Source: Nocardia colli (GTDB lineage: Bacteria; Actinomycetota; Actinomycetes; Mycobacteriales; Mycobacteriaceae). From it: a stretch of DNA of 64,000 nt. Positions 29,301 to 36,719 of the stretch are shown here, one piece after another; within the stretch, counting starts at the first letter, position 1, and the number at the start of each line of letters is the position of its first letter. The notes beneath the pieces were generated by a model. It did not search any database and was not told where the DNA came from. It was given only the letters and a program-made list of their open reading frames with translations. The stretch is from positions 26,019 through 90,018 of the forward strand of contig NZ_VXLC01000026.1 of assembly GCF_008704205.1 (NCBI RefSeq). The letters are read 5' to 3'. The position numbers and the translations under genes are program-made.

Positions 29301-32228
29301 GTCGCGGACGCGGTCAAGCTGCTGGGAACGGAGATACCGGAGCCGACCACGAACGTCGCTACCGCGACGATCGCGCAGCTGGCCGAGGCGATCGACGACC
29401 TCGCGCAGACGGCGCAGGACGCACCGGCGAAGCCGGCCGACGATCTGGCCGGCGTCGATATCTGGGTGCGGCCGTTCACCGTCGACCTGGTCCCGGCCGC
29501 CGGGCCGCCGGTCACCGACCGTGGCGACGACGAGCCCGGGCGGTGGCAGGTGTTCGCACCGGCGGACGATCCGCTCGCCGCGGCGGTCCGGCACCGGCTC
29601 GACACCGCCCGTCTCGGCGACGGTGTGCTCCTGCGGCTCGGCGCGGCGACTACCGAAATCGCTATCGACCGTATGCTTTCCGCCGCCCGATCGGCGATCG
29701 ACGCCGGGTCGCGCCTGGTCATTATCGATGACGGCCGAGACGCGGCCGGGCTGGCGAAGACGGTGCATCTGGAGGCGCCCACGGTCCGGACGACCGTCGT
29801 CCATGTCGCCGCCGGCCTGCCGCTCGAGCAGGCCGCCGAGCTGGCATGCGCCGATATCGCCGCGACCACGACCTTCCGCGAAGTCCACTACGACCGGGAG
29901 GGCAACCGGACCGAACCGGTGCTTCGTGAGCTGACCCTGGCCGGCGCCGATCTGCCGCTCGGCGCGAGCGATGTCGTCGCGGTCACCGGCGGGGTGCGCG
30001 GCATCACCATCGAATGCGCGGTCGCGCTGGCCCGGCAGACCGGATGCGTGCTCGCGGTCATCGCGCGCAGCCCCGCCGACGATCCCGACATCGCCACGAA
30101 CATGGCTCGGCTGCGCGAATCCGGTGTCACCGCACACTATTACACCGCCGACGTGACCGACCGAGACCAGATCGCCGACACGACAGCCGCGATTCGCCGC
30201 GAGCTCGGCGCGATCACCGGCATCCTGCACGGCGCCGGGATCAACACCCCCGCGGCCGTCGGATCGCTGACCGGTGACCACATGGCGCGAACCATCGCCC
30301 CGAAGGTCGACGGCCTGCGCAATCTCCTCGATTCGCTGCAGCCGGCCGAGCTTCGGCTGGTCGTCGGCTTCGGCAGTATCATCGGCCGGGCGGGCCTGCG
30401 CGGTGAGGGGCACTACGCGACCGCCAACGACTGGTTGCGTTCGGCCATCGACACCCTCGACCACGAACTGCCGGCCTGTCGATGCCTCACCATCGAGTGG
30501 TCGGTCTGGGCCGGAACCGGGATGGGCGAACGGCTCGGCGTGCTGGATTCCCTTGTCCGCGAAGGCATCGAGCCGATTCCGACCGACGTCGGCGTGGAGA
30601 TCATGCTGGATCTGCTGCGCACCCCGGCCTGTCCGAGCAGTGTGGTCGTGATCGGTAGAACCGGCGGCTTACCGACGATCCGCTTCGACGAGGTCGAGCT
30701 GCCGCTGCTGCGGTTCCTGGAGCGGCCGCGCCTGCATGTCCCCTGGATCGAATTGCTCGCCGACGCCGACATTTCGACGGCGACCGACCCCTATCTCGCG
30801 GATCATCAATTCTCTCGCGACGCGTTGTTCCCCGCGGTCATGGGCATGGAGGCGATGGCGCAGGCGGCCACCGCGCTGTTCGGCGAACAGCACCCGGTGC
30901 AGATGCACGATCTGGAATTCCTCCGGCCGATCATCGCGGCGCCGGACCGGGTCACGACGATCCGGGTCGCCGCGCTGCGATCGGGCGACAGCGTCCGGGT
31001 GGCGATCCGGTCGGATACCACTGCCTTTCAGATCGATCATTTCCGCGGCGTCTGCCGACATGCGCGGCCGCACAACGACATAGCGGCCGCCGCTCCCGCC
31101 GTCCCGACGTCGGCGACCGAACCATTGCAACGTCTGGCCGAATTCGCGCACACCGCCGCCACCGCGACGTCCGGCCTGGGCATGGCGGTCGAGACCGACT
31201 TCTACGACCGAATCATGTTCCACGGACCGATGTTCCGGTCGGTCGAGGACTATCACCACCTGTCCGCGCGGCAGTGCGTGGCCCGGATCCGGGTCGGCGA
31301 CGAGCGCTGGTTCTCCCCCATGTTGCCGAAATCGCTTGTGCTGGACGACCCGTCGGCGCGCGACGCGTTCATGCACGCCATCCAGGTCTGCGTGCCCGAC
31401 TCGACGCTGCTGCCGTCGAAGGTGGCGCGCGTGCTGTCGCTACCGATAGCACCCGACGTCCGGACGGTCGTGCTGGCCGCGCGGGAACGGTCCCACGAAC
31501 AATCGACGTATATCTACGACGTCATCGTGCGCGACGAGCGGGGCGCGGTCGTCGCGCTCTGGGAGGCGCTCGAACTCACCGCCGTCGCACCGATCACGTC
31601 GCCGTCGGGGTGGACGCCGGAGTTGCTCGGTCCACTCGTGCAGCGGCGTCTCGATACCTTGCTGTCGTCGCCGGTTCAGCTGGCGATCGTGCGCGACCGG
31701 CAGCCATCCGGAGACGACGACATCGGCCCGCGGATCTCGGGCCGCCGCGAAGCGACCCGGCGCGCGCTGGCCGCCGCGCTCGGCCGCGCGGTGGCCCTCC
31801 GGCACCGGCCCGACGGGCGGCCGGAGATACCGGACGGACACGTAAGTTTCTCCCACGGTGCGGATCTCACCGTCGCGGTGGTCGCCGCTCGCCCGGTCGG
31901 CTGTGACCTCGAACCGGTCCAGGACCGCACGCCGGCACAGTGGTCCGGCCTGCTGGGCGATTCTGGTGTCGCGCTCGCGGAGATCTGCTGCCGGGCCACC
32001 GGTGAGTCGTTCGCCACCGCCGCGACCCGGGTCTGGAGTGCCCGCGAAGCGGTGACGAAGCTCGGCGTCACGGTCACCAGACCACGGCTGACCCTGGACA
32101 ACCGTCCCGCGGCCGACGGCTGGCTGGCCCTGCGGCACGGCACCGACGTCGTCTGGTCGTTCAGCACCACCCTGTCGTCACCGCAACCCCAGCAGCCGGT
32201 GGTGTTCTCGGTGACCGAGAAAGGTTGA
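26340..32228 (+). CDS. pksE: Iterative type I enediyne polyketide synthase PksE
   Basis: A 1962-aa single-module synthase, the usual length, which builds the linear polyene precursor of the warhead from acetyl/malonyl units. Domains in order: KS (1-460) with Cys211 in DGACSSS, His344 in EGHGAG and His384 in NIGHTKAA; AT (about 590-890) with Ser660 in GHSLGE; ACP (about 950-1030) with phosphopantetheine Ser981 in HLSSI; KR (about 1210-1450) with TGGVRGI at 1216-1222, Ser1346 and Tyr1359; DH (about 1470-1720) with His1489 in YLADHQF; and an integrated C-terminal phosphopantetheinyl transferase with Asp1856/Glu1858 in CDLEPV and WSAREA at 1899-1904. All key residues are present. The downstream thioesterase starts three bases after its stop. 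Confidence 0.97.
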   Translation: MVRLAIVGMACRFPDAETPAQLWDNVLARRRAFRPTPPARLNPADYYASDPAAADRHYATHSAVIEGWTFDRARHRIAANTFRSTDIVHWLALDTAAAALDDAGFPAGEGLDRKRTGVVLGNTLTGDMTRASGMRLRWPYVRRTLAAALHRNGRPAAEIAAFLDEYEADYKAPFPAITEDSLAGGLANTIAGRICNHFDFGGGGFIVDGACSSSLLSITQAGDAMLAGHLDAAIVGGVDLSIDPFELVGFAKTGALSASEMRVYDERSNGFWPGEGCGILVLQREEDAIARGARIYATIAGWGISSDGRGGITRPEPNGHLRAIERAYRMAGFGADTVDYLEGHGAGTVVGDRTELEVFNTAVAARNPGRPPVAIGSIKANIGHTKAAAGIAALIKTTLAVHHGIIPPITGTDRAHPAFTEAGNRLRLPDQALEWPGSAAAQRSAHPRRAGVSSLGFGGINAHVVLESRQPPRALSRTAGTRLARSAQDAELFVLSAATPVELEAKLRAVAALAARCSFAELGDLAAELIRIDSRLPIKAAVVAADQRQAADRLTELADVLAAGERHWFAPGTGQFLGAGIGSAPRIGLMFPGQGAPGQGDGGAPARRFAVVADLYQQVGVRAEGQATEEAQPRIVTASLAGLRVLDSVGMNVVGCVGHSLGELTALYWAGVFDETELVRTAAFRGEAMHTAAVAEPGAMATIFAAADQVSTLLNGSPVVIAGYNGPKHTVVAGPTNAVDVVLVSARAAGMQCRTLLVSHAFHSPLVAPAAHAFRRYLDEIDLGRVKRPGLFSTVTAGPLEPGCTVADLLERQVHAPVRFADALSQLAETCDLLVEVGPGATLSALAADVCPGVPAVAMETDGNSVAGILRTLAACYVLGARPDLDGFAAERFNRTIPLDKQFVFLESPCEQAPNDSFLPRALSNGHVAAQPEVADQPDQAWADGSSSLSTLRRLIAERVELPLDEITPEICPLDDLHLSSITITQLVADAVKLLGTEIPEPTTNVATATIAQLAEAIDDLAQTAQDAPAKPADDLAGVDIWVRPFTVDLVPAAGPPVTDRGDDEPGRWQVFAPADDPLAAAVRHRLDTARLGDGVLLRLGAATTEIAIDRMLSAARSAIDAGSRLVIIDDGRDAAGLAKTVHLEAPTVRTTVVHVAAGLPLEQAAELACADIAATTTFREVHYDREGNRTEPVLRELTLAGADLPLGASDVVAVTGGVRGITIECAVALARQTGCVLAVIARSPADDPDIATNMARLRESGVTAHYYTADVTDRDQIADTTAAIRRELGAITGILHGAGINTPAAVGSLTGDHMARTIAPKVDGLRNLLDSLQPAELRLVVGFGSIIGRAGLRGEGHYATANDWLRSAIDTLDHELPACRCLTIEWSVWAGTGMGERLGVLDSLVREGIEPIPTDVGVEIMLDLLRTPACPSSVVVIGRTGGLPTIRFDEVELPLLRFLERPRLHVPWIELLADADISTATDPYLADHQFSRDALFPAVMGMEAMAQAATALFGEQHPVQMHDLEFLRPIIAAPDRVTTIRVAALRSGDSVRVAIRSDTTAFQIDHFRGVCRHARPHNDIAAAAPAVPTSATEPLQRLAEFAHTAATATSGLGMAVETDFYDRIMFHGPMFRSVEDYHHLSARQCVARIRVGDERWFSPMLPKSLVLDDPSARDAFMHAIQVCVPDSTLLPSKVARVLSLPIAPDVRTVVLAARERSHEQSTYIYDVIVRDERGAVVALWEALELTAVAPITSPSGWTPELLGPLVQRRLDTLLSSPVQLAIVRDRQPSGDDDIGPRISGRREATRRALAAALGRAVALRHRPDGRPEIPDGHVSFSHGADLTVAVVAARPVGCDLEPVQDRTPAQWSGLLGDSGVALAEICCRATGESFATAATRVWSAREAVTKLGVTVTRPRLTLDNRPAADGWLALRHGTDVVWSFSTTLSSPQPQQPVVFSVTEKG

Positions 32229-32231
32229 TAC

Positions 32232-32711
32232 GTGCGCTCTTACGAGATGACCCATATCGTCGGCTTCGAGGAAACCAACCTGGTCGGCAACGTCTACTTC
32301 GTGCACTACTTCCGCTGGCAGGGCCGCTGCCGGGAGATGTTCCTGATGGAGCACGCGCCCGATGTGCTCGACGAGATCCACCGGGACCTCAAGCTTTTCA
32401 CGATCAAATGCGAGTGTGAGTACTTCGCCGAACTGACCGCGTTCCAGCCGCTCACCATCCGGATGACGCTGATCGATCTCACCCAGACGCAGATCGAATT
32501 CGGGTTCGCCTACCTCGGCATCAACGACCAGACCGGGGGCGAGCACCTGGTGGCGCGTGGCCGGCAACGCGTCGCGTGTATGCGCGCCAACGGAACTCGG
32601 GTCGAGCCGACCCGGGTGCCCGAGAGTCTGCGGCGCGCGCTCGAGCCCTACGCCGAACCGGGTCCCCGCGGAACCGACCGGCGCCCGGTCACCGCCCGCC
32701 GCCCCGACTGA
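32232..32711 (+). CDS. tebC: Enediyne thioesterase TebC/E10
   Basis: A 159-aa single hot-dog thioesterase that releases the polyene from PksE. The family block RSYEMTHIVGFEETNLVGNVYFVHYFRWQGRCREMF is present, including the Asn-Val-Tyr turn and the Arg of GRCRE used in place of an acidic nucleophile in this family. The GTG start has GAGAAAGG upstream, in the end of pksE. The tail (Pro/Arg-rich, last 25 residues) is not conserved. Last gene of the core operon. Confidence 0.95.
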   Translation: MRSYEMTHIVGFEETNLVGNVYFVHYFRWQGRCREMFLMEHAPDVLDEIHRDLKLFTIKCECEYFAELTAFQPLTIRMTLIDLTQTQIEFGFAYLGINDQTGGEHLVARGRQRVACMRANGTRVEPTRVPESLRRALEPYAEPGPRGTDRRPVTARRPD

Positions 32712-32735
32712 ATCATGGTCGATCTGTCACGCGAG

Positions 32736-33437
32736 TCAGGAGACGTCGGCGTGGGCCGCGTGCGCTGCCTGCGCCGTCGAGGTGAGCTCGAGGCCGAGCA
32801 GTCGCAGGCAGCGGGTCAGCGAGGTCGAATCGCCGCTGACCGTCAGGCTGCCGGACAGCATCGCGTCGAGGATGCCGACCTGCTCGGTGCCGATCCGGAT
32901 GAACGTCTCCGGGTCGGCGGTGACCACGAGCACCGGTTCATCCGGTGGCGATCCCTCGACGACGCGCGCGACGCCGTCTTCGCACGACACGTGGAACACT
33001 TCGTCGCCGATCCGGAACTCGTACGACTCGTCCACCTCGGGCTGCGGCCCGACGCTGAGCATCGCCTCCAACGCCAATCGTCCCCACTCGGAGCGGACGA
33101 GTCCGTCCGCCTCGTAGGAGGAGATGTGGGACAGACCCCACGACGCCAACCCGATGATCACCGGCCGGAGCGCTTCACCGCTGGCGGTCAGCCGATACTG
33201 CACGCCACGGCCATCGCCGGGTACCGGCTCGCGCTGGATCACTCCTTGTTCGGTGAGCATCTGCAACCGTGCCGCGAGTAGGTTCGGGCCGATTCCCACC
33301 AGCGTCTCTTCGAGCAGCTGGTTGTACCGCTTCGGACCGGTCGTGAGGTCGCGGATGATCAGCAGGGTCCAGCGCTCGCCGACGAGGTCGAGCGCGGCCG
33401 CGACCGCGCACATCTGCGCGTAGCGCTTCGTTCCCAT
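32736..33437 (-). CDS. HxlR-type winged-helix regulator with C-terminal SCP2-like domain
   Basis: A 233-aa regulator. Residues 1-105 are an HxlR winged helix: CAVAAALDLVGERWTLLIIRDLTTGPKRYNQL, then the recognition region IGPNLLAARLQMLTEQGVI. Residues 115-225 have the shape of an SCP2/ligand-binding domain (FRIGDEVFHVSCEDG to SGSLTVSGDSTSLTRCLRLL). It is convergent to tebC and reads toward it. It may sense an enediyne intermediate or hydrophobic ligand; an inverted repeat upstream is a likely autoregulatory site. Confidence 0.85.
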   Translation of the reverse strand: MGTKRYAQMCAVAAALDLVGERWTLLIIRDLTTGPKRYNQLLEETLVGIGPNLLAARLQMLTEQGVIQREPVPGDGRGVQYRLTASGEALRPVIIGLASWGLSHISSYEADGLVRSEWGRLALEAMLSVGPQPEVDESYEFRIGDEVFHVSCEDGVARVVEGSPPDEPVLVVTADPETFIRIGTEQVGILDAMLSGSLTVSGDSTSLTRCLRLLGLELTSTAQAAHAAHADVS

Positions 33438-33786
33438 GTGAGTACCTCGAGTGTCGGATCACTACAACTTCCTAGTGACACTGATACTACGTCAAATGTT
33501 TCCCTTGGGTAGCTGCGGACACCTACCCGCGGGTCAGTACCTTCTGAGCTAACGATGTTTCACTGATGACCTGCGCACGGCCGCGGACGCCGCCACGGAA
33601 CTGATGCCATCCGGAAATAACACTTCGGAGCTGGGGCTGAGGGCGAACAGCCGACGCCATCGGAGTCCGCCCGAGCCTCGACGCCGGCTGTCGACGGGCC
33701 TTTCCACCGTCCCCCGACAGCCCGCAGCACATCTTCGCCGTAATAATATCTTAATGTATAGTAATAATCACAACGAACCAGAGCTC
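33438..33786. other. Gap between HxlR gene and sulfur block (349 bp)
   Basis: Contains the HxlR operator candidate and, at 33738-33770, a strongly AT-rich island (TAATAATATC and TATAGTAATAATC) just downstream of the homocysteine methyltransferase gene. I see no supportable gene; a 69-codon minus-strand frame starting at 33732 has no ribosome site. Confidence 0.45.
33459..33478. promoter_or_regulatory. Putative HxlR operator
   Basis: Inverted repeat TCACTA-N8-TAGTGA starting 21 bp upstream of the HxlR gene, in the region where its promoter must lie. The shape agrees with the CACTA/TAGTG-like dyads bound by HxlR-family proteins. Confidence 0.45.
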
Positions 33787-34701
33787 TCACGTCCCGACGG
33801 ACGTGCTCAGCAGTTTGTTCGCCGCCTCGAGGTGCGCGGGCGTGGTGCCGCAGCATCCGCCGATGATGTCCAAGCCGTACTCGGTGCGCCATCGCGTGAC
33901 CAGCTCCGCGAACTCGTCCGGGGTCGACCCCGACGGCAATGCGCGATCGACGTGTTCATAGGGCGTCAGGCCGGTCCGATCCTCGATATTCGGATAGGCG
34001 CCGATCAAACCCGCACGCCCGCGGCACAACACCCGCAACGCCACCTCCGTGGCGCGAGGCGAGGTGCAGTTGATCAGAACAGCCTCGGCGCCGTCGCGTT
34101 GCACCGCGTGCACGGCGCCGGTCAGCGGCTCCCCGGACAACAGCGTCGCGTCATCCGCGCAGACGAACGACACCCAGGCCCGCCCGCCCGCGGACAGCAC
34201 CTCCCGCAACGCGATCCGGGCCTCGCGAATGGTGTTCATCGTCTCGATCAGGAACAGGTCCACCCCGGCCCGCGAGAGCTCGCGCACCAGCCAGCCGTGC
34301 TCGGCGCGCAGTTCCTCGTCGGACGGCACCAGATCCGGCCGATAGCAGTCTTCGACCGGTCCGATCGAACCGGCGATCTGTGCGTCGAGCACGCCGGACT
34401 GTTTCCGCGCGGCGCCGGCCACGCCCACGGCCGCATGCACCATCCAGGCCCAGCCCGCGTCGTCGAGCTTGGTCTGGCGCAGGGCACGCAGGTTTGCCCG
34501 GAAGGTGTTCGCGGTGATCACCTGCGCGCCGGCGGCGAGATACGCCTCGTGCACCGACTGGAGCACGCCGCGCTTCGCGTCGGTGAGCACGGCTCCGGAG
34601 GTCCACCACGGCGGGCGCACCGGCAGACCCGCGCGTTGCAGCACGGTCGCGGTACCACCGTCGAGCAGCCGGATTCCTTGGTCAGCAAGGGAATTCGTCA
34701 T
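33787..34701 (-). CDS. Homocysteine S-methyltransferase-type enzyme (MmuM-like)
   Basis: A 304-aa zinc methyltransferase of the MmuM/BHMT family. It has the family N-terminus (RLLDGGTATVLQRAG), the middle motif LFLIETMNTIREA, the zinc cysteine in INCTSP and the zinc cysteine pair in GGCCGTTPAHL. The family moves a methyl group from S-methylmethionine or SAM to homocysteine. Its ATG overlaps the stop of the PLP sulfur enzyme gene as TGATG. In this setting it could methylate a sulfur intermediate or recycle homocysteine. Confidence 0.9.
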   Translation of the reverse strand: MTNSLADQGIRLLDGGTATVLQRAGLPVRPPWWTSGAVLTDAKRGVLQSVHEAYLAAGAQVITANTFRANLRALRQTKLDDAGWAWMVHAAVGVAGAARKQSGVLDAQIAGSIGPVEDCYRPDLVPSDEELRAEHGWLVRELSRAGVDLFLIETMNTIREARIALREVLSAGGRAWVSFVCADDATLLSGEPLTGAVHAVQRDGAEAVLINCTSPRATEVALRVLCRGRAGLIGAYPNIEDRTGLTPYEHVDRALPSGSTPDEFAELVTRWRTEYGLDIIGGCCGTTPAHLEAANKLLSTSVGT

Positions 34702-35828
34702 CAGTCACCTTCCAGCGCAGCGGTCAGATCCTCGATCAGATCGACCGGATCCTCGATCCCGATCGAGAGCCGAATCAGGTCGTCGGTGATTCCGGCCGCG
34801 TGCCGGATCGCACGCGGTATCGGTCGGTGCGTCATCAGCGCCGGGCACTCGATCAGCGAGCGCACGCCGCCGAGGCTCACCGCGCAGGCGAACAGCTGCG
34901 TTCGCGCCATCAACTTCTCTGGATCGCCGCGGTAGCGGAAACTGATGATCGAGCCGGGTCCGGACATCTGCCGGGTGGCCAGGCGGTGCTGCGGATGCTG
35001 GGGCAGACCGGGATAGCGCACCTCGGTGACCGCGGGCTGATCGCACAGCTCCTCGGCGATCGCGCGCGCGGTGGCGGTCTGGCGCGTCACGCGCAGGGAC
35101 AGGGTCTTCACGCCGCGGTGCACCAGATAGCAGTCCAGGCCGCCGGGTACGCCGCCGGTGACGGTCCGGTGGCCGGCGAATCGGGCGGCCAGCTCCTCGT
35201 CGTCGCACACCAGCGCACCGCCGAGCACGTCAGCGTGGCCGGCGATGAATTTGGTTGTGCTGTAGAGACTTACATCCGCGCCCAGTTCCAGGGGGCGTTG
35301 CAGGGCCGGGCTCGCGAAGGTGTTGTCGACCACCACCAGCGCACCCCGCGCGTGGGCGGTCCGGCTGAGCTCGGCCACATCCGTGATCTTCAGCAACGGG
35401 TTGCTCGGCGTCTCCACCCACACCAGCGCGGCGTCGCTCGCCAGCGCGCGCCGCGCCTCGGCCGGATCGGTCAGATCCGCGTAGTCGACCTGGATCCCGA
35501 GCCGGCCCAACGTGGCGAACAACGCGTAGGTGCCGCCGTACACGTCATCGGAGGACACCACCCGCTGCCCGGTCTCCAGGAGGGACAACACCGCGGTCGC
35601 GGCCGCCTGCCCCGAGGAGAAGACCGCGCAGAATCGCGCGTCCTCCAGCGCGGCCAGGCATTGCTCCAACGCCTCTCTGGTCGGATTCTCGCCACGAGAG
35701 TAGAAGAGCCGCAAGGGATCCTGCGCGAAGCGATCGTAGGTGGTGGCGACATGGATCGGCGGCACGATGTCGCCGGTGCCGGGCGACGGCCGCTGCCCAC
35801 TGTGGACGAGTCGGGTATCGAAGCGCAT
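34701..35828 (-). CDS. Cystathionine gamma-synthase/lyase or methionine gamma-lyase-type PLP enzyme
   Basis: A 375-aa Cys/Met-metabolism PLP enzyme, complete. Features: FDTRLVHSGQRPSPGTGDIVPPIHVATTY opening (first 30 residues), FSSGQAAATAVLSLL, DNTFASPALQRPLELGADVSLYSTTKFIAGH with the Schiff-base lysine about 193. The start was set at MRFDTRL; the longer open frame runs into the neighbour gene's antisense. Sequence alone does not separate lyase from synthase. The calicheamicin cluster encodes a member of this family (CalE6, a methionine gamma-lyase), which makes a role in warhead sulfur supply attractive. Confidence 0.9.
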   Translation of the reverse strand: MRFDTRLVHSGQRPSPGTGDIVPPIHVATTYDRFAQDPLRLFYSRGENPTREALEQCLAALEDARFCAVFSSGQAAATAVLSLLETGQRVVSSDDVYGGTYALFATLGRLGIQVDYADLTDPAEARRALASDAALVWVETPSNPLLKITDVAELSRTAHARGALVVVDNTFASPALQRPLELGADVSLYSTTKFIAGHADVLGGALVCDDEELAARFAGHRTVTGGVPGGLDCYLVHRGVKTLSLRVTRQTATARAIAEELCDQPAVTEVRYPGLPQHPQHRLATRQMSGPGSIISFRYRGDPEKLMARTQLFACAVSLGGVRSLIECPALMTHRPIPRAIRHAAGITDDLIRLSIGIEDPVDLIEDLTAALEGD

Positions 35829-35833
35829 GCCGC

Positions 35834-36706
35834 TCAGCCGATCGGCGCGACGGCCCGCAGCAGCAGGGCCTTGCTCGTCAGGGCGACGGTGCCCTCGGGC
35901 CTGCGGTAGGGCTCGACGGCCGCGCCCACGGCCGCCCAGGTCGCCGGATCGTCCGCGCTGCCGAACCGCTCCCGCAGCATGGTCTTCAGGCCGGGCGGAA
36001 TGACCACCTTGTTGAATTCGATGAAGCGCTGCGGGGATTCGAGCACGAACGGCACCCGGAACGCGGTCACCTCGACATCGCTGAAACCGGCCTTCGTCAG
36101 CTCGGCGCCGACCGTCTCCGGGTCGCCCATGCTGAACGGACCAGGCGCCCCAGGTGCCGGGGGCGGTAGTTCGAGCCGCCGGGCGATCACCTGGAAGCCG
36201 AGGGACATCATGGGCACTTCCGATCCCGGAGCGGCCCATACGGCGGCGGCGAGCAGGCCGCCGGGCACCAGCACCCGCGCCAGTTCGCGGAACGTCTCGA
36301 CGTGATCGACCGCGAACATCAGGCCCCAGCGGCTGAGCACGGCGTCGAACGACGCGGCGGGGAACTCCAGCGATTCGACGTCGCCGACCACGAATTCGAC
36401 GTTGCCCGCACCGCGTCCGCGCTCGCGCGCCCGGGCGATCATGTCCGGGGCGAGGTCGATCCCGGTGACCGACCCGGACGGGCCGACGACGGCGGCGGCG
36501 GACAGCGCCGGTTCTCCAGTGCCGGAACCGATGTCGAGAACCCGGTGCCCCGCCCGCACGCCGGCGAGTTCGAGCAGCCGTGCGGTCACCGGTGCGCCAC
36601 CGGTTTCGAAGTCGTGCGAGCAGGACTCCCAGCCGGCGCTGATCGCGTTCCAGTTGGCGCGTTGCATCTGTTTGAAGCTCACCGGATCGAATTCGGCAGT
36701 CGTCAT
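35834..36706 (-). CDS. Class I SAM-dependent methyltransferase
   Basis: A 290-aa methyltransferase. SAM motif I is VLDIGSGTGEPALSAA, with the acidic motif II loop VTGIDLAP, GDVESLEFPAASFDAVLSRWGLMF and the post-motif ELARVLVPGG. It lies between a cysteine desulfurase gene (13 bp away) and the lyase gene (5 bp away). O-, C- or S-methylation of the enediyne or a sulfur group are all possible. Confidence 0.9.
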   Translation of the reverse strand: MTTAEFDPVSFKQMQRANWNAISAGWESCSHDFETGGAPVTARLLELAGVRAGHRVLDIGSGTGEPALSAAAVVGPSGSVTGIDLAPDMIARARERGRGAGNVEFVVGDVESLEFPAASFDAVLSRWGLMFAVDHVETFRELARVLVPGGLLAAAVWAAPGSEVPMMSLGFQVIARRLELPPPAPGAPGPFSMGDPETVGAELTKAGFSDVEVTAFRVPFVLESPQRFIEFNKVVIPPGLKTMLRERFGSADDPATWAAVGAAVEPYRRPEGTVALTSKALLLRAVAPIG

Positions 36707-36719
36707 CGCAGCTGTCCCG

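Noticed and set aside
27945..30464. 839-codon open frame antisense to pksE
   Set aside because: Composition is Arg/Gly/Asp-biased without domains, and the opposite strand encodes an intact PKS with all active sites.
33523..33732. 69-codon minus-strand frame just downstream of an AT-rich island
   Set aside because: No ribosome site, Arg-rich random-looking sequence, and overlap with other random frames.
34701..36239. 512-codon version of the Cys/Met lyase gene with a long N-terminus
   Set aside because: The extra 137 residues run antisense-like across the neighbouring methyltransferase gene; the family begins at MRFDTRL.
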